From the NCBI GenBank assembly GCA_037783545.1, contig JBBELK010000329.1:1502501-1566500 (forward strand): a stretch of DNA of 64,000 bases, given 5' to 3'. The notes beneath the pieces were generated by a model that was not told the DNA's origin, made no database searches, and saw nothing but the letters and a program-made list of their open reading frames with translations. How positions within the stretch are numbered: position 1 is the first letter of the stretch; the number at the start of each line of letters is the position of its first letter. The translations under genes were made by a program, and so were the position numbers. Origin of the DNA: Henricia sp. BOLD:AAB3569. Lineage: Eukaryota; Echinodermata; Asteroidea; Spinulosida; Echinasteridae. This document shows positions 1 through 12,050 of the stretch, one piece after another.

Positions 1-386
1 TCATAAGTCGTAGGCCTACCCTCAATTTTTCCCGGAAATTTAACCAAAATGTCGTGGTAAACCATTGAAATAAATCCTACCTTTTAAAATTCACTAGCGA
101 TACTGTTGCAGCAACTTTGTAGCTTGCATCATGGAGCATGCAGGACATTTCATAGCCGCAGATATCAGATGAAGTACAGTACGCTGACTGACGACATCGC
201 GACAGTTGTGCCACGCTGATATCATCACTGCCAATAGCTAGGGCGCCCTCTAGAGACTAGGCTAACGTACCGCGGGAAAACCCGTGGTGCAAGCGCGCGC
301 ACGTGTACTGTCAGGATTGTACTCCGGCCCAGATGATCACGTTGGGTTGAGCTTGCTTTCTCCTACCAGCCTTTACACTAGTGTGT
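1..386. other. No feature seen
   Basis: I see no convincing coding exon, RNA gene or repeat with both ends in this stretch. Open frames are short and lack splice context. It precedes the first inverted-repeat element. Confidence 0.5.
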
Positions 387-1094
387 AGGGGCCTATTTCA
401 TAAAGTTGTTTAACTGAAAAATGTGCTGAATCCAAAATTTGTTTGCTTTATAAAAATGGGTTAGCAGTCAAAATCTTATGTGATGTGGTTTACCATGTTT
501 ACAATGCATAGTTCCGATTTTGCCCAGTTAACATGTTAACCCCGCCCCCTTGGCCCTTGGATATTGTTGCTATGGCTCACACGCTATCGTCAAAACGGCG
601 ACACACAACGCACAAAGCAATGGGACTTTCAACGGAAAGCACAGATTCATTGGAGAAAACTCAAAGGTATTCATGTTTCAGGGTCGACAGTTATCTTAGA
701 ACACACCGAGTAAAGGGCCAGTAATACAGGGATGTCATATCATGAAATACGTGCTTTCGTACCTTTGAACAACGAAACGACCGGCCTTGAAACCAAAAAT
801 CCACCCGGAACATCGCATACAACACTGTACTGTATGGGGCAGAACATCACGTGATGTTGTTGCAAACAATTAATGCACTTTGACCTATGTGGGTGCATGA
901 TCTCTGTTGTGATTGGTAGGCGGGTTCGGTTGATCGACATGTCGGAACTATGCATTAACTGGTGTTCTTGTTCTGCTATTCTTGCTAAGAACACAAGTTG
1001 ACGTACAACTTTGACTATTAACCCATTTTTATAAAGCAAACAAAATTTGGATTAAGCAAATTTTTCTTCTGAACAGCTTTATAAAATTGGCCCC
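387..1094. mobile_element. MITE-like element (GGGGCC-end family) with a nested second element
   Basis: The left end reads GGGGCCTATTTCATAAAG and the right end CTTTATAAAATTGGCCCC, an imperfect terminal inverted repeat. The similarity continues inward, with AAATTTGTTTGCTTTATAAA on the left mirrored on the right. The interior is occupied by a separate element at 503-956. Elements with related ends lie at 14853-15082 and 61863-62112. No protein is encoded, so this is a non-autonomous element of unknown superfamily. Confidence 0.65.
503..956. mobile_element. MITE with AATGCATAGTTCCGA inverted ends, copy 1
   Basis: The ends are perfect 15-bp inverted repeats, AATGCATAGTTCCGA and its complement. 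A second copy in the same orientation lies at 8506-8942 and matches over nearly its whole length, with small indels. This copy sits inside the element at 387-1094, so it inserted later. Open frames inside it are non-coding shadows. Confidence 0.75.
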
Positions 1095-1603
1095 AGGATA
1101 TACCACAAAAAGAAAGCAGATCTTGCCACCACCAGCATAATGCATGAATGACCTCGCACAAAATCGTCTGCTTTTCAAACCCTTCACTTCAGGTTTGTGC
1201 AAAAAATAAAAACATGCTAGTCTAAAGTAGTAGGCCCTACATGTAGGCCTACCACACTAGTCATATGGAGGGGGGAAAAGGGGGCACAATAAGTAACTCC
1301 CTTTTGTATACAGGTTTATTACCATGCACAGACACAGGATTTGCCTTTTTACGATCTACATGTATTTGTATATGTAAAATTAAAAATGTTAGTTTAATGA
1401 TAAAAACAAAATTAAGAGGAAAAAAGTAATGGAGAAAGAAACAAACATGGTTTTACTATTAGGAAAAACTTAGACCTTTTTTTTTAGAGTTGTCTCATAG
1501 TTTTAGTCATGTAAGTGCGTGGGGTCCCAGTGGGTGTCAGTCAGTGCACGGTAATCTTTCCGTTGAAACTTCACCACAGCCCATTTTCTTTTCCAGTCCA
1601 AAG

Positions 1604-4600
1604 ATGGCTCCCAAAAGACGTAAAACGGCTTCCAAAGTATCATCCCAAGCGAACGATACACTGCATCAAACTACCATCCATGTACCCACACCTGAGATTG
1701 AGGTTAGCCTCGTTGACAGAATGAGAAAGCGTTTCAGCACTCGAAACCCGACTAGTTCTGGCACTGATGAGGAAAACGAAACCTCACCAGGTCGTAGTAC
1801 AAAGAGGAAAACCAGAAATAAAGGGTCTCGGAAAAAGTCTTCCCTCGGTGAAAAAGTGACTCGGATTGACAAGATGTTCTCACCGGAGAAAAGTTCAAGT
1901 CGAGTCTTCCGAAGTCCGACACGATTTCCAATGCAGTCTGCGGCAGCAGGGGCTGAAATTGACAGTGATTTAGAGGAGAAAGGGATGGACGTAGCTACGC
2001 GGGAGACAGAATTGTCTGATGGTGGTCAAGTAGAGGATGGATCGCAATTGCCAGTTGACAACTCGGTGCAGGAAATGTCAACCAGGTATACACCAATCCT
2101 AGAGCTGTAGTCCTCTTCCCTGTACGTCTGCCATATTGGGGGCCATCCAGTGCCATGAACTGTTACATGAGCTGTTACATTATGTTGTCACTTCGAACAA
2201 TTTTGTGCATTTATTGTAAGCTTGCGGAGCCTGTGTACGCGAAGGAGGCAGGTTGTGCGCTGTTCGATTTAACAACAACACGGAACGCCCAGTTCATGGC
2301 AGTGGATGGCCCCTAGCTAGCTGAGGTTACCTCGGCTCCAACTTTATCATGTGGTTTTCTCTATTAGAGCCGATGTTACATATCAACATGAACACGATAT
2401 CTCAAAAAATTAAAATCAAAATGTGTCATTTTCTCCCCGTGACACACATTTTCTCCCCCTGGGACTCACCCAAACCTTGTCAGGCATAACCACTACGCAG
2501 GTCCTTCAGGGAAATAACAAGCCACGATGAAGATTCAGCCTACAATTGCATTAAAAAAGGAGGTCTGGAATGACAGCCGATGTGTACAAATTCAAGTCTT
2601 GTGTACGATGTGTCTATCCGTGTACAAAGGAATGGCAATGCTCGGTCGGTTACCAGACTACCAGTGCACAGACTGAATTTGAGATATCGTGTTCATGTTG
2701 ATATGTAACCTCGGCTCTAATAGAGAAAACCACATGATAAAGTTCGAGCCGAGGTAACCTCAGCTAGATGGCCCCCAGTAATGGCGGACGTGCAGGGAAG
2801 GAGTCCTTAGCAACCGGATTCGTCTATATGTTGAGTCACTGTATATAATCAAACCTTGTGAATAAGAGGTGGGACTTAACACCTTTTTATTATCGATTAT
2901 TTTTGGTATTATCTGGGCCCTGTAACTAAGCTGGTTCAGTATCTGCCTGGCGAGTCCGATCTGTGATCACAGGCTCAAATGTTGAATTTGATGAGACCAT
3001 GGAGGGTCATGTGATTTCTCTCACAGCAAGGTTGATGATTATACATGTAGTTCAGTTATAAAGCAATTTATTCCAAAATAACTCGCCTATGGTATTATGA
3101 ATATTATTGAGCTCATGCCAATGACGTCATTTTGGGAGTAAAACAATGCCGCGTCGTTGTGGAAGCAATGTGCGCGCGCGTTGTGTGTGTCCATAGCGCG
3201 CGTAACGCGCTATGATGAGGCTCCCATTGGTGAACTAGACCGCAATACGCCCACCAGAGACACACACAACGCGCACGCACATCGCTTCCACAATGACTCA
3301 GCATTATTTGACTCCCAAAATGGCATATTCGCACGTGTTCGAAAGGGGTCAATAGGAATTTTAATGCAGTATATTTTACACAGACTGAACATAAAAAAAA
3401 CCTTAAATTTAAACCCTCAGTAAGCGAGACACTGGAACCAAACGGAAGGGAAGCACCTCTTTGCCAATTACCTCCAAGACCAAGAAGAAACAAGTTGATT
3501 CGGACATCAACCCCAGCAGCCAAACAAGAGAAACGAGTGAAAGGCTTGAGGAGAGAACAAATGACACCAGAGGCCGAGGAACGTTCTCACTGAGTAGTTC
3601 CAGCTCCGAGGGTGAAATAAAGAAACAAGGACCCCAAAAGAAGGGTAAAGCCCAATTCATACTTCATGCAAAAGCGAATACGACTACGAATGTGACATAA
3701 ATCTGACGTCAAACATTTAGCGGAAAACTAAACTCCTCAAAAAAAGTTCGGAAAGTCAAGTTTGACTGACGATTTCTCTCTTGTCGCAAAATAATTTTCC
3801 TTGAATTTTATATCATTGGAAAGCCCTGTTATTCCTCTTTACGATGATGTGTCATTTGTTATGATTAAGCAATTGGGGGATGTGCAGCACAGCTGAATAC
3901 GGGGTCGGGTGTGCCTTGACACATTCCCATCCTCCAAGCAAAAGGGGAATGCACTGCATGACAATAGCAGTGAATTTTGTGACATTTCCCTTTCCACCCA
4001 CCCCTGTATTACTGCATATCCCCCAATTGATTAATCATAACAACTGACACATCACTGTAAAGAAGAATAACAGGGCTTTCCAACGATACCAAATTCAAGG
4101 GAAATGATTTAGTAACAAGAGAGAAATCGTCAGTCAAACTTGACTTTCCGAATTTTTTTTGAGGAGTTTAGTTCAACTTTATCTGCAAAAATTACAGCTT
4201 ACATTTGTGTTTACTTTCGCTTTTGTGTGAAGTATGAACTGGGCTCAAGTAAGATGATCCTTTAGGTATTCTCTGTTTTTTCTCCCGTCTCTAAAACTTC
4301 ATCTCATGAATACCGATCTGCATTAATTAATGCACATTTAATATATTTTTCCCTAGGTCATGCTGTCACGGCGAGCGGCGAGATAAACGCCCACATGGCG
4401 GATAAAGAGTTCATCAGCAGTCAGATCAGAGTGGTGTCTGCACCGTTTGTCATGGAGTCAGGGCTAAGAAGCTGGATGGAAGTATGGAAAAGTAAGGCCC
4501 GCTTCAAACGTCGCACTTATGCCGTGTCGAATTAAATTAAACTTGATTTTTTTAATTCGACACGGCACAAGCACGACGTTTGAAGCCATTTGGCTCGGCA

Positions 4601-7600
4601 AAATGAGTTCGACACGCAGAAGATTTTAGCTCGACAGGGTCTGCCGTGCTAACTCTTTAGTGCGGCACAAGCACGGCTTGGCTTCAAACATCGTGCTTCT
4701 GCCGTGTCGAATTTATTTCCAGTTCGAAGTTGGTCTGCAATTTCGTTCCAACTAGGAATGCCATGCTCGCAGCGCGTATGTGAGTAAAGAAATAACCAAC
4801 AAACAAGTGCATCAAAATAATAAAATGGCGACGTACAATGGACAGAATGGAAAATGCACATGTACAACGTCCATGACGTGCACAATACTCATCGGCAATG
4901 TTGGATGTAGTTAAGCTCGACTGGGAGTTTGCAATTAAGTTCGACGTTTAAAGCCAATGCCGTGCTTACACCGTACCAACGTCGTGCCAGGTTGACTTTA
5001 ATTCGACACGGCATAAGCGCGACGTTTGAAGCGGGCCTAAGAGGTCAAATAAAATCACATGAAGGCTTTTACATGGCCATCACAAGTCTTAGTAAAGCGG
5101 CAATCTGTTTAAATACACTGCAATAATAACATTCTTTTATTGAATCTTTCTACAGGCCAGCAGTCGAGTAATGATGCTAATTCAAAAGACATCTCTCAGT
5201 CAGTTATTGACAGAGTTGTCACCCAGAGTAAGCGACTTTTATGAATTTTTTTAATTTTAAACAAATGTCAAATAATTTTAGTTTAATTGCTATTCATTAT
5301 ACAAGTAGATAGCATTTTTATTAAAAAAGGAAATGTTACCAAAAGTATATCAACAAATTGTCAATACATTAAACAAAATTGGGAACTATGCTGATTATCA
5401 GATATTGCTTAATTTGGCGAAAACGATGATTTACATGGCTGAATCTCACTCCATATTCCAATGTCAATGCCAGGGGCGGATCCAGGGGGGAGGCGTGGGG
5501 GGCGCACGCACCCCCCTTTTCCAAAAAAAAAACAAAACAAAACAAAACACACATTTTGTGCACACTTTTACTGCTTAAAGTGGTTAAATATTGCCCCAGA
5601 TCGCACCACAGAGCATCTAGAATCCATCTGGAAGCCGTTAGGGCATATATCTGTGTACACAGGGGTTTATGGGGTACTTGCATTGTTGTCCTATTTTCCC
5701 TTTTCTTTAGAATTCCTCTGTGGGGTACCACTGTTCCTTTTGAATTTCTTTATGGGGTACCATTGTTCCATTGTGTTTGGTACCCCACAAGTGTGTCCGT
5801 GTTAGACCTTCGCGCTACGCACTCGCTATTTCATTGTCATCAGTATTTCATGCTTAAAAATTTCACGCCCCCCCTTTTCAAAATCCTGGATCCGCCCCTG
5901 AATGCCCTGATGTAACTCTCTCAAACTTTGATAATAATAATGCAAATATTTTCTTAGCTTTCTAGAAAGAGTTTTTGCACACAAGTGCCTGCTCGCATGC
6001 ATCTTTTCACGCACATAACTCATTCTACTTGTTCCTTATTCAGTCAATTTCAGCATGGATGAAGTCTACCAGCGCTATTTGGGTCGACATCAGCAACGCG
6101 ATACTTTAATGAATCTAGACGAGCTGCGTAAAGAGACTGGGAACCAGACCCAAGACAGTCTACACACGGGAGTCCAGGACCAGGCCAGCCTTCAAGAGTA
6201 TGATATATTTTATTTGAAACAAAACATATTAACCCCAAACAAAGCAAGATTTATCTTAAAGTCCTAATCTGTGTTTTTATTGGTCTGAAGTTGCTCTAAG
6301 CTAATTATGTGAAAGAAAAATTCAACTCAAAGTCCTAAGTTTTGATTGGTCTTGACTTTTTATATTGGACTTCTTGGCTCGGTTAAAGATGACCAGACAA
6401 TGCTGTATCAAGATGGTGAATGGTCGCTTCACTTTGGAAGCTGCAGAGCCAGGCAATAGACCGATCCAGTAAGCTCCGCCCATTTTGGAATTGACCAATC
6501 ACAGCCTCGGGTTCAGGTAACCAAAATTGTTGGTTACCTGAGTCCTCAAAATTTTGTGCACAGAGCTACGGCAAATGCAGCACGAGTGACTCAAAAACAC
6601 CATAAAAATAATTTTTATTAGCGCAGAGGACCCTAGCCGGTTTAAAACGGATTGTATAAGACTATCCTAACCTACTTTTAATCCCTTCATAAATGTGTTT
6701 TTGTGTAAACGGGGAAAACTCACAAAAATTAGCTTGTCTTTTTGCTATGTTGTGCATTCACTGCATTCTAGATGTGTGTCGAGATGTTTTTGTCTGATCG
6801 CTCGCGTTACGCGTAATGCAGGCGTGTTGTACGTGCACGCACACGACCAGATACTTAAGTGCACATTTTGCTTTCGAGCGTGCAGTTTCTGTGTGCGTGT
6901 GCGTATTTCAATACGCGCGGACGCTAACGCACGGCGCGGCCACGCTACTCTACTGCACACGTGCTTCACATGTGTGGCATGTTGCTAGGCAATTTCTAAA
7001 TGGGCGGAGCTTACTGGATCGGTCTATTGTCTATAGGTACAGGTCAGTGATACCTTAGGTTGATCCACTTTTCATATTTGTTACTTTGTGTGTTCTCAGG
7101 ATCGTTTCATGCTACCCCAGTGAATGGCCTGGTGATGTTGAAACAGATGAGCCATTGAAACAAAGGTACTGGCCAGGAATCTTTGTGGTATACTTACACA
7201 AGTTACGATGATGAAAACCTACATATGGGGTGCTTGGCTGGAACTCCAACTCAACCACTCGACCATATTATAATTGGTAAAAGAAATCCATTGATGGCAA
7301 GTTTGGTTATCTAACAAAAGGTTCAATTTAAAAAAAACCTTAAAGGAACATACCGGCTTTGTTGGGCTATTTTGGGCTCGAAATAGACCCATACTTTATT
7401 CTGATGCGCTTTCCAGAGTGTATTAGATATATCTTAAAAAGACGCCGTCAAATTTGGCCGTTTTTTGAAATTTTTTTCAAAAAATCAAGGTCACGTGACT
7501 TTTTGGAACCAGATTCTGGTTCCGAAAAGTCACATGGTCTTGCGAGTTAGTTTTGTGTCTAGCCGCATGAATGTTTTCTACTGCAGAACTGCACCAAATT

Positions 7601-10600
7601 CAACTCTGATTTACCCCCAATATTTATAAGATATTGACAAAAGAGAGACTATTTATACAGGTATGAAACAAAGTTGAATTCGAACATAAATGTTTGTTTC
7701 GAGAGTCCGGAGAACGGGAGCGAGCGCGTGCTACGGCAGGCTACCGTGGAGTGTAGGATATTTGCCCCGCGCAGCACGGCAAATAGCCTGAGTCCACACA
7801 CGGCTGGGTGTGCTGCTTCGGTGTACGTTTGTGAAGACAAAACATGATGCCAACTCCCGGCAAAAGAAAACGGTAATTCCTATTCGGTCGTCCGGGCTGT
7901 CCAGTGAAATCGTGAGCAGAAAATTGGAGATAGTAGGAGAAGAGCGAATCGTTTGTGACAAAGTCGTGAGTCTCGCGCATAGTTGCAACGGCTGGTAAAG
8001 CGTATAACCCGTCTTTTGAACGTTTTTGTTAATTTTGCACTTCTTTAGTAGATTACAGGATATTTTGATGAAATCTTTTTTACAACGACCATCAAACAAG
8101 TATTGTCAATGCTGCTACATCTCTAAATCATGTAAACAGTAGGCAGGTGTGTACCTTTAAGTTTCATACTGCATCAAATATAACTATAGGTAGAATGCTT
8201 GTCATTTTAAATTCACCATTATTAGAGCATAAGTGATGTCACAGTTGGTAACTTGCGATTTTCTTTTTATAACATGAACTACACAAAACGAAACAGACCT
8301 AGTTTTGGACTGGTTGAAACAGTAATCTGTGCATAAAATGAATGCAATACATATTTTTTGACTCACCTTACTGTTCCATTATCCTCCAGATACGCTTCTC
8401 TTAGAGCCAAATTATTTGCGCTAAGCAGCTCACTGTCTGCTACCAAGAAACAGCATGAGCAGTACAAGGTAATTAATGGCCCTAGTTAGCTAAGAGAATC
8501 TTTGCAATGCATAGTTCCGATTTTGCCCAGTTAACCCCGCCCCCTTGGATATTGTTGCTATGGCTCACACGCTATCGTCAAAATGGCGACGCACAAAGCA
8601 ATGGGACTTTCAACGGAAAGCACAGATTCATTGGAGAAAACTCAAAAGTATTCATGTTTCAGGGTCGACAGTTATCTTAGAACACACCGAGTAAAGGGCC
8701 AGTAATACAGGGATGTCATATCATGAAATACGTGCTTTCGTACCTTTGAACAACGAAACGACCGACCTTGAAACCAAAAATTCACCCGGAACATCGCATA
8801 CAACACTGTACAAATTGTATGGGGCAGAATATCGCGTGATGTTGTTGCAAACAATGCACTTTGACCTATGTGGGTGATCTCTGCTAGCTCTGTTGTGATT
8901 GGTTGGCGGGTTCGGTTGGTTGACGGGTCGGAACTATGCATTACCAGTGAGCATTTTTCTTGGAAGTGCAAGTACAGTGACCGGGTTTGTATCGTAAAAT
9001 TTAGAAAATTATCCAGAGCACTCCATAGGTAATGCTGTAACAAAGTCCGCAAGTTCGGGTTCGGTTCGGTAAAAGTTCGGAATTTCTTCCCAAACATTTG
9101 TTCGGTTTGGGTTCGGCAAGTATTGCCGGCGGTGTGGGATCTGGTTGAAAGTGATCACGCACGTGCATGCTAGCTAATCACAATTATTATCAGCACATCG
9201 TACTGCGCGATAACTCTTTGGCTTTGGCACGTTGCGACGTCCGTGTAAATAGCGATTGTGAAGTCATGTCGGTACAGTGGGCGCCGGCGCCGGGCTCAAA
9301 ATGTCGGATCTGATTTGGCACAAGAATTGCTTTGTACAGTGCATAACGTTCGACAGTTAAACACGGAGCGCTTTTGCAAGCATAATAAGTCATTTTGAGT
9401 GGGTTTTTGACATTCAGGAAGCCAGCTGCCTTTCATATTTACAGTTAAAATACGTAAGATGTGAAAACCAAAGTGAAACACTGCCGAACTAAGTGAAATG
9501 TTCGGAAGTGCCAAAATCCTGTTGGGTTCGTCTGTTCGGTTACAGCATTATCCATAGGTACTGTTAAAGGCAGTACACATGATTGGTATCTCGCAGAATC
9601 AGAAATGTTCACAGATTTACACATAACTTACACAATATAAACATGATGACGGCAGAAAACGTCCCCTTAAATGGTTTTGTCTGAAGTGCCATAGTCTTTG
9701 AGAAATGAGCAAAACAATTATTTTTCGTCTCGCGAGACGTAAATTCAATTCGCCTCAAAACCACTTCGCCCAAGTGCCATTTCGCCCCAAATCACTTCGT
9801 CCAAACACTACATCGCCCAAATGCCACTTCGCCCCAAAACCATTTCGTGCACAGGCCGTGGTTCAGGCCGAAGTGGTTCAGGGCAAAGTAATTTTGGGGC
9901 AAAATGACTGCAAACCTTTTTTTTAAACTGTTTTCTCAAATGTTCGACGAAGTACGGAGCTGGTTTTTGCTCAGGTTGGTTTTAATCATGCATTTCTTCA
10001 ATCACACAGGGGTATAAAACTGTTTGTAACAGTTTACCAATCATGTATACTATCTTTAATGACAATGTTGAGTATCTTAGTTTTGTTGAATAGACCGTAT
10101 CGAATAGCTGCCATCTTGCAGGGCAACGTTTGACATTTAAGTCGGTCAAAAATGTAAGCACAAAATGTGCAACCATGCATGTCCTCAAGGAACAAAGGAA
10201 CTTCCCTACAAGATGGCAGCTATTTGATGCGGTCTGTATTCTGGTCTGTTGATGCAATAGAGCTTCTGCATCAGCGGCCATGACAGGGGGCAGGTTTTCT
10301 TATTTAAATGATGTAACAATAGAACCACAAAGCACCTACTTATGCATGACACATGGTAACAATGTGATTGCCCCCTGTCATGGCCGCCGTGCAAAGGCTC
10401 TATTCAGAATGTACCTACAGGAATGGTGTTGACATAAAGTATATGTTGCAAAATAAATGCTTCCCAACTCGTGATCCTCATTTTGGCTTTCAGTCTCTTG
10501 CAGCATCTCTAAAGGGAATTGATTCCAACTTCAAGAAGTATCCGTCTGAAGAATTGAAGGAAGAAATAAAAAGAACTCTAAACCTTGGTAAGAAAAAACA

Positions 10601-11631
10601 GGACTTATAACTCCAAATATTCCTGCTTTGCAATGGGAAATCCTTGGGAAGCCGAGGTCAAGCAAAAACAGTGGAAAATTTTACAAATATATTTTGGAAA
10701 AAGAAACTGTAAACCTTGGCAAGGTTTGAAAAGGAGAATTAGGGAAGCTGAAGACAGCAAAAAAATAGTGGGAACTGGCAAATATTTCAAAATTATTTTT
10801 GAAAAAAAAACCTTTGTTATATACTCTCCAACAAAAGAAACTGTGCATGATTGAAATTGCTGTATTTTTTCAGCCATGGCAGATAACTCGCTGGAATAAA
10901 CTGTTAATGAAAGTCCATGAAATCTTTCAAATGGTTAACCGAACTTGAAATGTACAAAATGTGTTCTTCGTGTTCTCAGAGGTTGCTGAAAACTGACTTG
11001 CCAATATTGAAGTCACAAAGTCAGTATCGAGTGTGTCCCCCTTGTGCATTAATCACTGCTGTCCATCTTCGCCTCATGGAGCCAATGACACGCGCATGAA
11101 AGAGAATATTGACTTTTGGGTAGTCTTTTTATACGGCTTGCTAACGAGACCTGAACTTTATGGAATTCTGTTACATAACAACCTGTAGGACCCCTATTGT
11201 GAAATCAACACCCAGGCATGCCTAAGTCCTGCACTATGCCATGAGCAGGTTTTGAGTGCATAACCTTTTTCTAACAATGTCAGAGAATATTGTCTGTGAA
11301 TTTGGTGTTTATTTTCCACCTTCTTGAAAAAATACAGCAATTTTTACCATGCACAGTTTCTTTTGTTGGAGAGTATATATGGCACACTCTACAAACTTAC
11401 AATTTTAATGATTTATTTTCAAGTTTGACAAAGAAAAGTTTGTGTGTGTTCTTGTCAGTGTCGCAGATCAAAAAGAAACTACAAACTAAAAGGCCGAGAG
11501 ACGAACGTACAACTTACCACAAAGATGACAAATTCAAGGAAACTTCCGCTCAAACTCCACTCCAAAATCACTCGGCTCTCGTCAAGATGCTTTTCAGAGG
11601 AGCAGCCACGGGATCGACTAAACCACCTTGA
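1604..11631 (+). CDS. Nine-exon gene for a 492-residue basic, probably nuclear protein with a helical C-terminus; family not recognised
   Basis: Coding exons: 1604-2085, 3421-3644, 4357-4491, 5156-5227, 6044-6197, 7100-7165, 8390-8468, 10494-10587 and 11459-11631. All junctions are GT-AG, phases match at all eight introns, and the total is 1479 nt (492 codons plus TGA). The start MAPKRRKTASK has a good context (CAAAGATGG) and lies 8 nt after a TTTTCCAG acceptor, so a spliced 5' untranslated exon is likely. Residues 1-235 are Lys/Arg/Ser-rich with several basic nuclear-signal-like clusters and an acidic serine run (SLSSSSSEGE). Residues about 376-450 look helical and coiled-coil forming (LRAKLFALSSSLSATKK). 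The composition recalls kinetochore or chromatin coiled-coil proteins such as CENP-U, but I found no diagnostic motif, so no function is assigned. The structure is well supported; the identity is not. Confidence 0.8.
2116..2799. repeat. Nested inverted-repeat element in intron 1
   Basis: A roughly 100-bp arm at 2310-2405 is repeated inverted at 2676-2770, including the CTGAGGTTACCTCGGCTC segment. The flanks also mirror each other: the stretch at 2116-2146 matches 2768-2799 inverted. A smaller hairpin pairs 2141-2160 with 2291-2310. This looks like a MITE with internal rearrangement. No coding content. Confidence 0.65.
3128..3322. repeat. Hairpin MITE in intron 1
   Basis: CATTTTGGGAGT at the left is mirrored by ACTCCCAAAATG at the right. 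The arms continue inward through a CGCGCGTTGTGTGTGT-type stretch and its complement. The element ends about 100 bp before exon 2 of the plus-strand gene. Confidence 0.65.
3649..4245. mobile_element. MITE starting 4 nt inside the intron 2 donor
   Basis: The ends AGCCCAATTCATACTTCA and TGAAGTATGAACTGGGCT form long imperfect inverted arms that continue for about 230 bp on each side, including the TCAGTCAAACTTGACTTTCC segment. The left flank is TAA, part of the splice donor GTAA; the right flank is CAA. A 3-bp TAA-like duplication fits PIF/Harbinger-type MITEs. The donor itself remains intact. Confidence 0.7.
4496..5037. mobile_element. PIF/Harbinger-like MITE with TAA duplication at the intron 3 donor
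   Basis: The ends are GGCCCGCTTCAAACGTCGC and its near-exact complement. Both sides are flanked by TAA (4493-4495 and 5038-5040). The left TAA is positions +2 to +4 of the donor of exon 3. Inside are further degenerate copies of the terminal motif, for example at 4565-4590 and 4679-4710, so the arms are partly self-repeating. No protein is encoded. Confidence 0.8.
5471..5900. mobile_element. hAT-type MITE (CAGGGGCGGATCCAGG ends)
   Basis: The inverted ends are CAGGGGCGGATCCAGG and CCTGGATCCGCCCCTG. This terminal motif is widespread in non-autonomous hAT elements of invertebrates. An exact 8-bp duplication is not evident; AATGCC occurs on both sides, offset by one base. The interior is non-coding. 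Confidence 0.7.
6454..7029. mobile_element. MITE in intron 5
   Basis: The ends begin CAATAGACCGATCCAGTAAG and are mirrored at 7001-7029, giving an inverted repeat of about 29 bp. The interior is GC-rich with CACACG/GCGCG words and no gene. It ends about 70 bp before exon 6 of the plus-strand gene. Confidence 0.75.
7341..8159. mobile_element. Inverted-end element with TTAAAGG ends, copy 1
   Basis: The left end is TTAAAGGAACATACCGGC and the right end, read inverted, TTAAAGGTACACACCTGC. A second copy lies inverted at 35571-36827 and is longer only because a further element inserted into it. The interior has no long open frame. It lies in intron 6 of the plus-strand gene. Confidence 0.75.
8506..8942. 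mobile_element. MITE with AATGCATAGTTCCGA inverted ends, copy 2
   Basis: Same family and orientation as 503-956, with the same terminal 15-mer at both ends. It lies 37 nt downstream of exon 7 of the plus-strand gene. The two copies are close enough that they probably moved fairly recently. Confidence 0.75.
9031..9551. mobile_element. hAT-like MITE with 8-bp target duplication
   Basis: The element is flanked on both sides by CCATAGGT (9023-9030 and 9552-9559), an 8-bp duplication as made by hAT transposases. The ends are AATGCTGTAAC and GTTACAGCATTAT. The interior holds runs of TTCGG-containing words but no coding exon. Confidence 0.7.
9735..9905. repeat. Minisatellite of a CCACTTCGCCCCAAA-like unit
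   Basis: About six degenerate copies of a 15-17-bp unit (CCACTTCGCCCMAA) run in one orientation. At the right end two copies appear in the opposite orientation. It lies in intron 7 of the plus-strand gene. Confidence 0.6.
10085..10405. repeat. Adjacent inverted repeats
   Basis: AATAGCTGCCATCTTGCAGG at 10096-10115 pairs with the complement near 10208-10226. A second pair joins the GGCCATGACAGGGGGCA stretch at 10277-10293 to 10371-10387. The second motif recurs around 19128-19155, so it belongs to a dispersed MITE. Confidence 0.55.
10826..11373. mobile_element. Relic with long inverted ends related to the Tc1-like element at 16174
   Basis: The stretch at 10826-10870 is mirrored at about 11320-11373 (TTTCTTTTGTTGGAGAGTAT motif). 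Internally, 11010-11085 reads like the subterminal region of the Tc1-like element at 16370-16435: GTAT(C/T)GAGTGTGTCC, then a stretch ending CGCCTCA. No intact transposase remains. It lies in intron 8 of the plus-strand gene. Confidence 0.5.
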
Positions 11632-12050
11632 TTGTTTTAAGTCGAGTGGTTACCGTCAGCTACTTGGTGTTCGTAAAGAGGTAATCATTTTCAGTTTGTG
11701 TTTCATATTTCTGTTGAAGTTGACATTTTTAAATGTCTTTTTTTAAAGATACAATTATATTTAAAAGAATAGGATGTCATCTTATTGTTGTCAACCATCT
11801 AAGCAGTTCTGTGTTGCTGTAAATATATAATTAGCTTTCATAAAAACTTGTGAAATTATCTTGTTGAAAGGGTATCTTTCAACATAATTATTTCAAGAAA
11901 GAAACCCTACCTGTATATTCTAGCAGAATTATAAAATGGACAGAAAAGTCAAATTATCTTCAAACCTGATTTTATTTACATATTTTGAAAGCACCATCAA
12001 AATAGTTTACACATATTTGGATTTTACCCATTTAGTTCTCAAAGTGGCCC
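11632..12050. other. 3' flank of the plus-strand gene
   Basis: AT-rich sequence after the stop codon. I find no clean AATAAA close to the stop, so the polyadenylation site is unresolved. No further gene is seen. Confidence 0.4.

Noticed and set aside
3157..3423. Short overlapping frames on both strands
   Set aside because: They lie in a hairpin MITE, where mirror symmetry keeps both strands open.
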